A stretch of DNA of 64,000 nt from the NCBI GenBank assembly GCA_002634385.1, contig NSJL01000002.1, positions 1 through 64,000 of the forward strand, read 5' to 3'. Both the position numbers and the translations under genes were made by a program. Source of the stretch: Nitrospira sp. GTDB lineage: Bacteria > Nitrospirota > Thermodesulfovibrionia > Thermodesulfovibrionales > Dissulfurispiraceae. Shown here piece after piece: positions 1 through 8,239 of this stretch (its first letter is position 1; every line of letters starts with the position of its first letter). The notes beneath the pieces were generated by a model. The model was not told where the DNA came from, searched no databases, and worked only from the letters and a program-made list of their open reading frames with translations.

Positions 1-57
1 AGGTTTCTGGTAGTCTTTTACGAGTTCGTCAATCAGTTCAGATCGTATCTTCTTCAT
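1..57 (-). CDS. IS256-family transposase, N-terminal 19 residues (partial)
   Basis: The gene reads off the left edge. The visible protein starts MKKIRSELIDELVKDYQKP, which matches the usual opening of IS256-family transposases (a short basic start, then ELIDELLKDY-like sequence before the conserved DGLLKQLTKAL segment, which would lie outside). The ATG at 55-57 has a good ribosome site, GGAGGGAG, just upstream. The DDE catalytic domain is not visible, so activity cannot be judged. Confidence 0.55.
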   Translation of the reverse strand, partial: MKKIRSELIDELVKDYQKP

Positions 58-127
58 GCGTTCTCCCTCCGGGGTGGTCTGCTATTGTACCCCAGAAGGC
101 TACTTACACAAAATATTTTACAGGCTC
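1..127 (-). mobile_element. IS256-like insertion sequence, one end only
   Basis: Only one end of the element lies in the window. A minus-strand transposase-like start (1-57) is followed outward by about 45 bases of leader and then the sequence TTACACAAAATATTTTACAG (104-123) running to about 127. Read from outside, this begins GAGCCTGTAAAATATTTTGT, which resembles the terminal inverted repeats of IS256-family elements. The other end, the target duplication and most of the transposase are outside the window, so family and boundary are inferred. Confidence 0.55.
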
Positions 128-143
128 TGAAGCACACACAATG

Positions 144-189
144 AAGACAGAATATGGAAGACAAGGGCCTCCCCTCCATATTCTGTCTT
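144..189 (+). repeat. 15-bp perfect inverted repeat (hairpin)
   Basis: AAGACAGAATATGGA (144-158) and its exact reverse complement (175-189) are separated by 16 bases and followed by a short T-rich run on the plus strand. It lies between the IS256-like end and the stop of the DUF4325 gene. It could be a weak terminator or a remnant of an element end. The AT-rich stem and long loop make an efficient intrinsic terminator unlikely. Confidence 0.5.
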
Positions 190-282
190 TTCTACTTCCG
201 TGCTTCTTCCAAGAGGATATTTCTTAACGACACAGGACGGGATTCTTATATAATAGTACAGATGAAATCCCAGGTGTCAGCA

Positions 283-585
283 TCATGCAACTTCTTCTTT
301 GACTTTTTTGGCTAGAGAGATGCTTCTGGAAAACAGAAACCTGTCCTTGGCGGAGAAGTTCTTAAAATGTAATTTATCTTTCAAAAAGGCAAGATCGTAT
401 TTTATAATCAGCTCACCGAACGCAGCGTTATAAAACGAAGAGGAAGAAAAGGATATGCCGTCCATATCCACCACAATAGTGAGGCCTTGCAATAGAAGAC
501 CGTTCAGGATATCAAATATTTTCCTACCCTCTGCATATCCTGTACATTTATCTCCAACAATATCAACAATTTTTATGGTCTCCAT
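283..585 (-). CDS. STAS-like DUF4325 domain protein
   Basis: A 100-residue soluble protein matching the DUF4325 STAS-like family: a short beta-strand-rich start, the core VVDMDGISFSSSSFYNAAFG (residues 38-57) and a helical end. STAS-like proteins are usually regulated partners of ATPase/kinase proteins of the anti-sigma type. Here the ATG follows directly on the TAG stop of the upstream HATPase gene, with the GGGGTGA ribosome site inside that gene's end, so the two are translationally coupled. A role as target or partner of that ATPase is an inference; no pathway can be named. Confidence 0.7.
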   Translation of the reverse strand: METIKIVDIVGDKCTGYAEGRKIFDILNGLLLQGLTIVVDMDGISFSSSSFYNAAFGELIIKYDLAFLKDKLHFKNFSAKDRFLFSRSISLAKKVKEEVA

Positions 586-1500
586 CTATTCACCCCAAAC
601 TGCTTCATCAGGATCAACAATTTCAAGAACACTATGCTTATCTATTGAAAGATTAACACAGGTCCCACGTAAGGGACAACTCAGATCTCTGATTTCTATT
701 GCGCCGTCGTGTCGCTGTTTCCAATAACCCTGATAGGAGACAATTTCCATCTCTCCTCTTCCTTTCAGAAAGCCGCTGATATTTGTCAATCCTACTCCCC
801 TCACCTTTTTCTCAATGGTTCGCTTACTTGAAACACCTTCCAGAATTGCTCGACTGATTGCTTCCGGATCGTTTTTTATCTCTGGATAAACTGTCTTCAG
901 AGAATTAAAAAGTCCTATCCCCAGGTCAAGAATAGAAAGTATCAGCCTATTTTCTCTATGATAGGCCTGCGCTGAGACATAGCAGCCGATTTCCGATTGA
1001 CTATGATCAAACACATTATTTATTGCTTCCAAAAGGCTTATCGATACAAGATCCTGGGCCACCTGAAAAGGGATCTCGGCATTACAATTCAGCCACTTCG
1101 TGATGTTATCAAGATATGTTCCGTCAACGCTCTCAAGTTTTTTGAGAGCCACGGAAGTACTTCGCGGCGTACAGGTTACTTTCTCCTGATTAATAATAAA
1201 CTCCTCGAAAAAGCCTAGATCTTTCAAATACTTCAGCACACTCTGGTTATGTGGAATTTTGATAAAGACTGCAGTGCCTCTTTTGATATGAGACAGCATC
1301 ATTGCCGACAGAAGATTTGCGCAGAATGGCCTGATAAACTTAACACTTTCGCAGTCAAAGAGAATCTTTTCGTTGGAAGTGGAGAGGCTCGCATTGAAAT
1401 CAGAAAGCAAGCCCGATTGTGCAAAAATCAGGGTACTTAAACTGCATTGAGACGGGAATTTTAAAACTATTGTAGTTTCTTCCACTGCTGCCTCATTCAC
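586..1500 (-). CDS. GHKL-type ATP-binding protein (anti-sigma/histidine-kinase-like ATPase)
   Basis: 304 residues. The C-terminal half has the Bergerat ATP-binding boxes: N box EAINNVFDHSQS, G1-like box DLGIGLFN and G2-like box RGVGLTNI. The N-terminal half (about 1-130) looks STAS-like. There is no phosphoacceptor histidine domain and no membrane segment, so it resembles cytosolic anti-sigma-type ATPases rather than a sensor kinase. The listed start is GTG, but the GGAGG motif abuts it with no spacing. A GTG five codons later, behind a GAGG motif, is an alternative start. The gene forms an operon with the DUF4325 gene; its function is unknown. Confidence 0.65.
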   Translation of the reverse strand: MNEAAVEETTIVLKFPSQCSLSTLIFAQSGLLSDFNASLSTSNEKILFDCESVKFIRPFCANLLSAMMLSHIKRGTAVFIKIPHNQSVLKYLKDLGFFEEFIINQEKVTCTPRSTSVALKKLESVDGTYLDNITKWLNCNAEIPFQVAQDLVSISLLEAINNVFDHSQSEIGCYVSAQAYHRENRLILSILDLGIGLFNSLKTVYPEIKNDPEAISRAILEGVSSKRTIEKKVRGVGLTNISGFLKGRGEMEIVSYQGYWKQRHDGAIEIRDLSCPLRGTCVNLSIDKHSVLEIVDPDEAVWGE

Positions 1501-1619
1501 CTCCGTAAACTTCTCTTACTCACCTGAAAACTTGAGTCGTCCGCGTCATTTCATCATTTAAGGGTCTGCTCATTACCAATTTTTCAGTCGCTCCACTCCT
1601 CGGAGTTTTCACCGCGCTG

Positions 1620-2036
1620 CTATTCCCCGATAATCTTAACCAGAACCCTCTTCTTTCTCCTTCCATCGAATTCCCCGTAAAAAATCTGCTCCCAGGGGCC
1701 GAAGTCGAGGGCGCCCTCCGTAACGGCGACCACGACCTCCCTTCCCATAATCTGCCGCTTGAGGTGGGCGTCGGCGTTGTCTTCACCGACATTATGGCGA
1801 TACTGGCCGACCGGATCATGGGGCGCAAGCTTTTCAAGCCATACGTCGAAGTCCCGGTGCAGGCCCGGTTCGTCGTCATTGATAAAAACGGAGGCGGTAA
1901 TATGCATGGCGTTGACCAGCACCAACCCTTCCCTGATCCCGCTTTCGCGCAGGCACTCCTCCACCTGGGGGGTGATATTGAGAAACCCCCTCCGGGAGGG
2001 CACGGTGAACCATAATTCCTTGCGATAGCTCTTCAT
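1620..2036 (-). CDS. yjbQ: YjbQ/UPF0047 family protein (secondary thiamine-phosphate synthase type)
   Basis: 138 residues, full family length. Characteristic stretches are the opening [20 protein letters not shown], the segment [21 protein letters not shown] (last part of the active-site strand), [20 protein letters not shown] and the end [19 protein letters not shown]. Family members such as E. coli YjbQ have weak thiamine-phosphate synthase activity, while the physiological role remains uncertain. The conserved histidines in MHIT, YRHN and DAHLK are present. The gene stands alone and is unlinked to the thi operon at 54-58 kb. Confidence 0.85.
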   Translation of the reverse strand: MKSYRKELWFTVPSRRGFLNITPQVEECLRESGIREGLVLVNAMHITASVFINDDEPGLHRDFDVWLEKLAPHDPVGQYRHNVGEDNADAHLKRQIMGREVVVAVTEGALDFGPWEQIFYGEFDGRRKKRVLVKIIGE

Positions 2037-2065
2037 TGCCCCCTCCTGCTTCGCCTTGCCGGAGC

Positions 2066-2293
2066 TTACGGCCTCTTTCCTTTCAGCTCGGCCAACCTCT
2101 CTTCAGCCTTCTTCGCGTAATCGCTTCGGGGGTACTTCGCAACAATCTCCTCATACAACTGCACCGCATGCTCCTTGTTGTTCTGCAGTTCTTCGAATTT
2201 TGCCGTATCGTACAGCTCCGCCGCCTTGTCCCCCGTGCATCCGGAGAAGAGAAGTCCTGCCGCGAGGACAGTTGCTGCAAGTGTATATCTCAT
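2066..2293 (-). CDS. Small TPR-like lipoprotein
   Basis: 75 residues with a lipoprotein signal peptide. The lipobox LFSGC puts the acylated Cys near residue 19. The mature part, ending in [20 protein letters not shown] followed by a short helix, is one and a half TPR-like helical hairpins of the BamD/YbgF kind. It is far too short to be BamD itself. It is probably an outer-membrane-anchored small protein; its partner is unknown. It lies 29 bases upstream of yjbQ on the same strand and may be co-transcribed with it. Confidence 0.6.
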   Translation of the reverse strand: MRYTLAATVLAAGLLFSGCTGDKAAELYDTAKFEELQNNKEHAVQLYEEIVAKYPRSDYAKKAEERLAELKGKRP

Positions 2294-2535
2294 CGTTTCC
2301 TCCCTCTGGGGTGTGGAGGCACACCCTGAAATTCCAGTGCACTAATTGTAGCAGGTTCAAAGGAAATATTCATGCACGTACCGTCCGGAGGTGTCCCTCC
2401 CGCTTTCTGAATTCTGTGGACATGGATCGAAATTTGTGTTTTACTACCAGCACTTACGGAAGCGGGTCCTTCAGGTACCGGATAGCGCTCTCACCGGAGT
2501 CTTCGGCTCCGGGAACTACCGTCAGGAGGCGCACA

Positions 2536-3672
2536 ATGGCACATATCGGAGTAGTAGTGGCAGCAGTGATGATTTTTTTGCTCACGCCGGTTTTCGCTGC
2601 CGATCCCGGCATCACCGATACCGGGTTGAAGATCGGGATGGTGAATGTCCAGACGGGATCGGCGAGTGGTCTCGGGAAAGGCATGGCCGCCGGCATCAGG
2701 GCTGTCTTTGACGAGGTGAACACGAAGGGAGGAATCAACGGACGGAAGATCGATCTTGTTGTGGGCGATGACGGCTATGAGCCCAACAAAGCCGTGGATG
2801 AAACCCTGCGTCTCATAGAGAGCGAAAAAATTTTCGCCTTCATAGGCTTTGTCGGCACTCCCACGGGAAACGCCATCAAACCGGTGCTCGCGGAGTACAA
2901 AGTGCCCGGTATCGGCTTTTTTACCGGGGCTATGTCCCTGCGGAGTCCTGTCACCCGTGAAATTATCAATATCCGTGCAAGTTATGACGACGAGGCAGAC
3001 AGGTTTGTCGGCGCTTTCGTTGACGCGGGTCTCAGGAAAATAGCGGTTTTCTATCAGGATGACAGTTTCGGCACCGCGGTCCTTTCCGGGACCGGGAAGG
3101 CGCTGAAGAAGAGGGGTCTGGAAGTGGCGGCAAAGGGTACTTTTCAAAGGAATACCGTTGCCGTGGAATCCGGACTTGCCGCTGTCTCGGCGGCGAATCC
3201 GGACGCCCTCGTCCTGGTCGGCCCGTACGCTCCCCTGGCCGTGTTTGTGCAAAAAGCCAGGCAGTCGGGTCTGAATGTCCCCATGGCAACGGTTTCTTTC
3301 GTCGGCACCGACTCCTTTATCTCCGCTGCTGGTGCCGCGGGGGAGGGAGTGATCATCTCACAGGTCGTCCCGTCGCCCCATGACCCGAGCGTCAAGGTCG
3401 TGGCGGAATGCGCCGCCCTTCTCAAGGGCGAAAAGCTCGGGTATGTAAACCTTGAAGGCTGTATAACGGCAAAGGCCATGGTGCTCGCTCTCGAAAGGGC
3501 CGGCAAAGAGGTTACAAGGGAGAGGCTCATCGAAATTTTTGAGGGAATGAAGGGGGTGGATCTCGGCGGCGTTTCGCTCACCTTCGGCGCGGATGATCAT
3601 CAGGGGTCGGATTCGGTGTTCCTTACCCGCGTGCAGGGCGGAAAGGCAGCGCCGGTTACAGGACTAAAATAA
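2536..3672 (+). CDS. ABC-type branched-chain amino acid binding protein (Peripla_BP_6)
   Basis: 378 residues. A signal peptide (MIFLLTPVFA near residues 12-21) precedes a type I periplasmic binding fold starting with TGLKIGMVNVQTGSASGLGK, typical of LivJ/urea/amide-type receptors, with later hallmarks FGTAVLSGTGKALKKRG and NPDALVLVGPYAPLA. I chose the ATG at 2536 because an AGGAGG site lies 7 bases upstream and the signal peptide starts there; the frame is open further upstream. No permease or ATPase genes follow. Instead a chemoreceptor starts 40 bases downstream, so this protein may present a ligand to that receptor rather than to a transporter. Confidence 0.8.
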   Translation: MAHIGVVVAAVMIFLLTPVFAADPGITDTGLKIGMVNVQTGSASGLGKGMAAGIRAVFDEVNTKGGINGRKIDLVVGDDGYEPNKAVDETLRLIESEKIFAFIGFVGTPTGNAIKPVLAEYKVPGIGFFTGAMSLRSPVTREIINIRASYDDEADRFVGAFVDAGLRKIAVFYQDDSFGTAVLSGTGKALKKRGLEVAAKGTFQRNTVAVESGLAAVSAANPDALVLVGPYAPLAVFVQKARQSGLNVPMATVSFVGTDSFISAAGAAGEGVIISQVVPSPHDPSVKVVAECAALLKGEKLGYVNLEGCITAKAMVLALERAGKEVTRERLIEIFEGMKGVDLGGVSLTFGADDHQGSDSVFLTRVQGGKAAPVTGLK

Positions 3673-3712
3673 ACACACCGTCAGCCGCATGGGATAAAGA
3701 GCAGGGGTACTT

Positions 3713-6172
3713 ATGAATATAAAAAGGAAGCTGCAGGTTTTGGTCGGGGGCGTCTCCTGCGCGTTTATCATCGTCGTCGGGATCAACTATTATTCAACCA
3801 TGAGTATCAGGGCGAGCGTAGGGGCGTTGACGTCCCAATCAACCCCCGCGCAGGTAAAAACAATCGAGTTGCAGCAGAATGTCGAGAAGATATCGGCGGA
3901 GTTCATGCGCATGTCGGTAGCCGCCGAAGAGAAAGAAGTGCTGGAGATTTCCGCTTCTATTGAGAGGACTCTCAGGAAAGTGGGAGAGCTTGCACACGAG
4001 CTTGAGACACTGGGGGTAACCGGCGCAGCGGAAAATATGAGCGAGCTTTCCAATCTCAAGGAACTGGTAAGCAGAGCGGTCTCGCAAAAAATCGCCGATA
4101 CGAGTTCGTTACGGAAGGAATCGGAAAATATGTCCTCCAATCTGAAAAAGGTGGAGGCGGTGATCGCGGAAGTGACAAAAGAGGTCGGCAGGGTAAACAG
4201 CAAAGCCAACGCCGATTTGTCCGAGTCGAGGATGGTGAGCAGCAGGAACAACGCCTCGATTAAAAAAATCCTCACTCTCCAGGCCCGTTTGAAGGACCTG
4301 GAACTTGGAATCAACGAAATGGAAGGGGTGAAGAACAGGTTCAAGCTTACCCCCTTTGCGGACCGCTTCAAGGCGATTGCCGATTCCGTGACAGGCATGC
4401 CCGCGGAAAGCGGCGATCCGGCACTCATCGGTGAAATCAAGACCGGTGTCGCCGTTGCCTACCGGCAGATGAACGCCGAATCCGGGCTCATCGATCTCAA
4501 GAAGAAATCCCTCGCCAATCCGGCGGTGGAAAGCCAGTACGCCGACTCTAAAAAATCTATGCTGTACAGTGTCGGCGCGTTAAGTGCCAAAACCTTCGAA
4601 GTAATCGATACCCTTGAGGGCGAGATGGCAAGAAGCAGCAAGACGATGAACGCCGCCGTTGTTTTTCAGGAGGCCGCCGCAGCCATCACACGGTTGGTTG
4701 CGGAGATCAATCTCGGCGGCAAACAGCTCAGTGAATATTCAAAACTGGTGATGCTGAGTACCGGAGAGGAGGAAACGCACTCGTATCTTTCCTTGGCGCA
4801 GCGTGACAGCGGACATCTTCAGAAACGCATCCAGGAAGGCAGGGAAATTCTGCCCGTCATCAGACAGGATGCTCTTCTCAAAAAAATGGACGAAATGTCC
4901 GCCGCGATCCGGTCGTCCCGGACTGCCATCGAGCGTATTGCCTCTGCAAAACTATCCTCGCTGAAAAGTGATGAAGAAATGCGCCGTATCGTGGAAACGG
5001 TAAAGGCCGCCTCCGCGCAGACCTCCCGGAAAGGAGAGGAGAGCGTGAAATCCATATCCGGGAGACAGAGGGAAATGGTGGCGAGCGTCAACCGGCAGAT
5101 CGCTTTTTCCACGACTCTGTCCGTCGCAGTCGCTCTGGCGATGCTCACCGTAGTAGCCTTCTCCGGTTTTTCCATCGCCCGGAGGATCACCGGGTCCATT
5201 CAGACGATTATGCATGCCGTGCAGACGATTGCCGGCGGAGATCTGACGGCCAAGATTGGAATTACCGGGAAAGACGAAATAGGAATGATTGCCGGAGGTC
5301 TGGAGCTGATCCAGGAGAAGTTGAGCGGGAGTTTGCGACAGATCGGAGGGGAGTCGGACAGGATTGCTTCGGCTTCGGAACAGCTTTCGGCAACCACCGG
5401 GCAGTTGGAGCGCCGTTCCGAGGCCCAGGCAGTGCAGGCCCAGGCACTGGCCGCCTCGTCCGACGAGATGGCCGCCACCGTGACGGATGTCGCTAAAAAC
5501 GCATCCTCGGCTGCTGATTTTGCCGCAGAGGTGAAGAAAATGGCAAATAAAGGCGGCATGGTGGTGGAAGAGGCCGTTACCGGAATCAGGGATGCCGCCG
5601 CCCCCGTCAAGGAGGTGGCAAAAACGATGAGCGATCTTTCCCTGAGCTCGGAGAGGATAGGAGAAGTTGTCAACGTTATCAAGGACATTGCCGATCAGAC
5701 CAATCTGCTTGCTCTTAATGCCGCCATCGAAGCGGCGCGGGCGGGTGAACAGGGCCGCGGCTTTGCCGTTGTGGCGGATGAGGTGAGAAAGCTTGCGGAA
5801 AAAACCACTGCGGCAACATCCGAAATAGGTACCATGATCAGCAAAATCCAGGCGGAAGTCGGCGTCGCCACCCGCTCAATGGACAGAGGCCTGGAAGCGG
5901 TCGAGCACGGGGTCGGGCTCGCTGAAAATGCAGGCGAGGAGTTGAGAGAGATCGTCTCCGGGGTCGAGAGGATTGCCGAAATGCTCAGTCATATAGCCGC
6001 GGCATCCAATGAACAGTCCGTCACGATCGACCACATGTCCGGCGATATCAATCATGTCTCCCGGGCATCGGTGGAATTCAAGAGCGCGACCCGCCAGATT
6101 GCCCAGGCGAGCAGCGATCTTTCGAAAGTGGCCGGAAATCTCCAGGGCATCGTCAAACAGTTCACAGTATGA
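3713..6172 (+). CDS. Methyl-accepting chemotaxis protein
   Basis: 819 residues. TM1 lies near residues 8-27, then a very long, mostly helical periplasmic region (about 28-460), TM2 near 463-488, a HAMP domain starting around 489 ([17 protein letters not shown]) and the cytoplasmic signalling domain. The conserved hairpin tip carries [20 protein letters not shown] followed by [20 protein letters not shown] (about 655-700). The large ectodomain is longer than in classical Tar/Tsr receptors. The upstream periplasmic binding protein is a likely ligand-presenting partner (inference). No CheA/CheW genes are in the window. Confidence 0.92.
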   Translation: MNIKRKLQVLVGGVSCAFIIVVGINYYSTMSIRASVGALTSQSTPAQVKTIELQQNVEKISAEFMRMSVAAEEKEVLEISASIERTLRKVGELAHELETLGVTGAAENMSELSNLKELVSRAVSQKIADTSSLRKESENMSSNLKKVEAVIAEVTKEVGRVNSKANADLSESRMVSSRNNASIKKILTLQARLKDLELGINEMEGVKNRFKLTPFADRFKAIADSVTGMPAESGDPALIGEIKTGVAVAYRQMNAESGLIDLKKKSLANPAVESQYADSKKSMLYSVGALSAKTFEVIDTLEGEMARSSKTMNAAVVFQEAAAAITRLVAEINLGGKQLSEYSKLVMLSTGEEETHSYLSLAQRDSGHLQKRIQEGREILPVIRQDALLKKMDEMSAAIRSSRTAIERIASAKLSSLKSDEEMRRIVETVKAASAQTSRKGEESVKSISGRQREMVASVNRQIAFSTTLSVAVALAMLTVVAFSGFSIARRITGSIQTIMHAVQTIAGGDLTAKIGITGKDEIGMIAGGLELIQEKLSGSLRQIGGESDRIASASEQLSATTGQLERRSEAQAVQAQALAASSDEMAATVTDVAKNASSAADFAAEVKKMANKGGMVVEEAVTGIRDAAAPVKEVAKTMSDLSLSSERIGEVVNVIKDIADQTNLLALNAAIEAARAGEQGRGFAVVADEVRKLAEKTTAATSEIGTMISKIQAEVGVATRSMDRGLEAVEHGVGLAENAGEELREIVSGVERIAEMLSHIAAASNEQSVTIDHMSGDINHVSRASVEFKSATRQIAQASSDLSKVAGNLQGIVKQFTV

Positions 6173-6479
6173 GGCTCCTGAAAGGGTCGCAGATGGGGAC
6201 ATCTCGCGAGACGGATAAAATCGTATGATAATCCTTTTCAAAGAAAATCTCCCTTCAGGGGGAGGAAGAGGGTGACCCGCAGATGCAACCGTAACAGAAG
6301 CATCGGAAAGGAAAACAGTGCAATAAAGACGGTTTTGCGTTCACTAAGGGATCTCATTGGGTTTCCTCCGGTTTACGCGTATTTATGTGGTAACAGTCTA
6401 TAGTTTCAGCTTTACCGTGCTTGTACTTCAAAATTTGACCGTTGCACTCTATACCAGTTATCGGTAAAATAAACTTACT
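6173..6479. other. Non-coding gap after the chemoreceptor
   Basis: This 307-base stretch has no convincing gene. It holds a small perfect palindrome TCTCGCGAGA just after the chemoreceptor and a short hairpin (CTCCC...GGGAG near 6249-6263) that could help end transcription. The part before 6480 is AT-rich and probably carries the promoter of the following gene, but I could not pick a clear -35/-10 pair. Confidence 0.4.
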
Positions 6480-6914
6480 ATGAGGTCTCGGACTAACCAT
6501 AGGGAAAAGTACTTGCTGCTCTTTATTCTTTACTTCCTCTTTATTGCGGTCTTTCCCTTTTCCCACTGCCAGGCTGAAGACAGTATCTCCTTATCCCATT
6601 CAGGTCAGGCAGAGTGTAACATAAAGCATCTGATTTTCCTCCGCTCTGATGCGCATTGCTGCTCACTGCATGCCACAGAGGGCCATTCCCGCGATGACCA
6701 TCATATTCACTTTCTGGTCTCGGACTCGAATGCCCCGATACGACCAAACAGTGTCTCCTCTGCGCCTGTCCTTTTGCAGACAGCAGTAGCCATAGATACC
6801 ATTCCCCCTCAACCGATACAACCATCTTTCTTATCATCGAGCCGGACGCCGCTCCAGCGGTCCCACGAGGGCTTTAGCACCTCATTTTCCGGCCTTTCGC
6901 CTCCCATCGTCTAA
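6480..6914 (+). CDS. Exported histidine-rich small protein upstream of metal efflux genes
   Basis: 144 residues: a basic start, a hydrophobic signal segment (YLLLFILYFLFIAVFPF, about residues 11-27), then a mature part with a Cys/His cluster CCSLHATEGHSRDDHHIHF around residues 60-78 and a Pro/Ser-rich tail. I do not recognise a named family. The signal peptide, the metal-ligand-rich patch and the position directly before a heavy-metal RND operon suggest a periplasmic metal-binding or sensing accessory (inference). Its start is AT-rich with no strong ribosome site visible. Confidence 0.5.
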   Translation: MRSRTNHREKYLLLFILYFLFIAVFPFSHCQAEDSISLSHSGQAECNIKHLIFLRSDAHCCSLHATEGHSRDDHHIHFLVSDSNAPIRPNSVSSAPVLLQTAVAIDTIPPQPIQPSFLSSSRTPLQRSHEGFSTSFSGLSPPIV

Positions 6915-6938
6915 GATACTCTCCACGTAACGACATTA

Positions 6939-6974
6939 TTGAGAATGCGCATAGCCCTTTATGCGTATTCTCAA
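6939..6974 (+). promoter_or_regulatory. 15-bp inverted repeat ahead of the efflux operon
   Basis: TTGAGAATGCGCATA (6939-6953) and TATGCGTATTCTCAA (6960-6974) form an inverted repeat with one mismatch and a 6-base spacer, 39 bases before the tolC-like start. No T run follows, so an intrinsic terminator is unlikely. It fits better as an operator for a metal-responsive regulator or as an mRNA leader hairpin. The regulator is not adjacent. Confidence 0.45.
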
Positions 6975-7012
6975 GCATTTATTGACCGTTTAGTTGAAAG
7001 GAGACAACGTGT

Positions 7013-8239
7013 ATGCGCTATCTGGTTATTGGATTTCTCCTGCTCTTCCCGGTGCCGGCCGCTTTTGCCGCTCAGGGGATGAGCCTGGAGGATGCTGAAA
7101 AACTGTTTCTTGAAAACAATCTTGAGCTCAAAGCCAAGAAAGTCGAACTTGGGGAATACGATGCCGGGGTGATCGAGGCAGGACTTCTCTCCAACCCGTC
7201 CTTCAACTACAACATCGAGTCGGTGGAAAACGGCGAGCGCGAGACCGAGGAAGTTTATTCCATCAGCCAGCCCATCGATATCGTAAGAAAGAGAGGGCTA
7301 AGGACCGATGTCGCCCGGAAGAAGAGAGATGCCCGGCGCCTCCTCTATGAGCAGGATACACTGAACGCCCTTGCGGAGCTCAAGCAGACCTATTACCGGA
7401 TACTCTACTTGAAGGAAAACGAAACATCACTCAAGGGTATCCTCGATACGTTTTCAGATGTCCGGCAGAAGACAGAGGCGCGGCTCAAGGCAGGGGATGT
7501 GGCCGAAGTAGAGCTCTTGAAGCTCTCCAATGAGGGTAAAAGATTCTCAAGGACACTGGAGAGTCTGAAAGCCGAACTAGGCGCCGAAACCGGAAAACTG
7601 GCGGTTATGCTCAACATAAGCATGCGCGATATTGCGCTAAAGGATTCTCTTGCACCTCCCCCCCTTGGCTATTCACGGGATGAACTGGTTGCAAAGGCAA
7701 TGGAAAAGAGAGGCGACATCAAAGCTGCTTCCGCTCAGATCGATGCTGCCGGCAACGCCCTCGCCCTTTCCAAAAAGGAAGCGATAAGCCCCATTGAAAT
7801 TGAGGCAGGCTACAAGCGGCGGACCGGTGGTTTTAACGGACTTGCTTTCAGCGTCTCCATTCCCCTTCCGCTCTTCAACAGGAACCAGGGCGGCATCGCC
7901 GCGGCAAAGGCTGAACTGGAGACTGAGCGGCTCAATCTCGAACAACTGATAAAGAAGGCGGCACATGAAGTCGCAACGCGCGCCGATCGGGCGGCATTCA
8001 TTGCTGACCGCGTAACGCAATTATCCGAACAGCTTAAAACGGCAAACGAAATCACCAACAGTATCCGCACCGCCTACGACGAAGGTGAGGCAAGCCTCAT
8101 TGAACTGCTTGATGCGGTACGGTCTGAGAGGGAGCTGCTGATGGAGCACAATGAGTCAATGTATGACTACTGGAGAACACTATTTGAATTGGAGAAAGCA
8201 ACGGGAATGAAACTCACGAAGAGCGGAGTCGCACAATGA
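7013..8239 (+). CDS. TolC-family outer-membrane efflux protein (CusC/CzcC type)
   Basis: 408 residues. The signal peptide ends near residue 20 (PAAFAAQG). The mature protein is the usual TolC pair of long alpha-hairpin repeats, e.g. LSNPSFNYNIESVENG and later ISPIEIEAGYKRRTGGFNGL with SVSIPLPLFNRNQGGIAAAK. It forms the outer-membrane channel of the tripartite metal efflux pump with the next two genes. A GGAG site lies 9 bases before the ATG. The stop overlaps the next start (ATGA), indicating translational coupling. Confidence 0.88.
   Translation: MRYLVIGFLLLFPVPAAFAAQGMSLEDAEKLFLENNLELKAKKVELGEYDAGVIEAGLLSNPSFNYNIESVENGERETEEVYSISQPIDIVRKRGLRTDVARKKRDARRLLYEQDTLNALAELKQTYYRILYLKENETSLKGILDTFSDVRQKTEARLKAGDVAEVELLKLSNEGKRFSRTLESLKAELGAETGKLAVMLNISMRDIALKDSLAPPPLGYSRDELVAKAMEKRGDIKAASAQIDAAGNALALSKKEAISPIEIEAGYKRRTGGFNGLAFSVSIPLPLFNRNQGGIAAAKAELETERLNLEQLIKKAAHEVATRADRAAFIADRVTQLSEQLKTANEITNSIRTAYDEGEASLIELLDAVRSERELLMEHNESMYDYWRTLFELEKATGMKLTKSGVAQ

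Noticed and set aside
2056..2535. 160-codon upstream extension of the binding-protein frame
   Set aside because: It overlaps the minus-strand lipoprotein gene, lacks similarity, and a strong ribosome site plus signal peptide mark the start at 2536.
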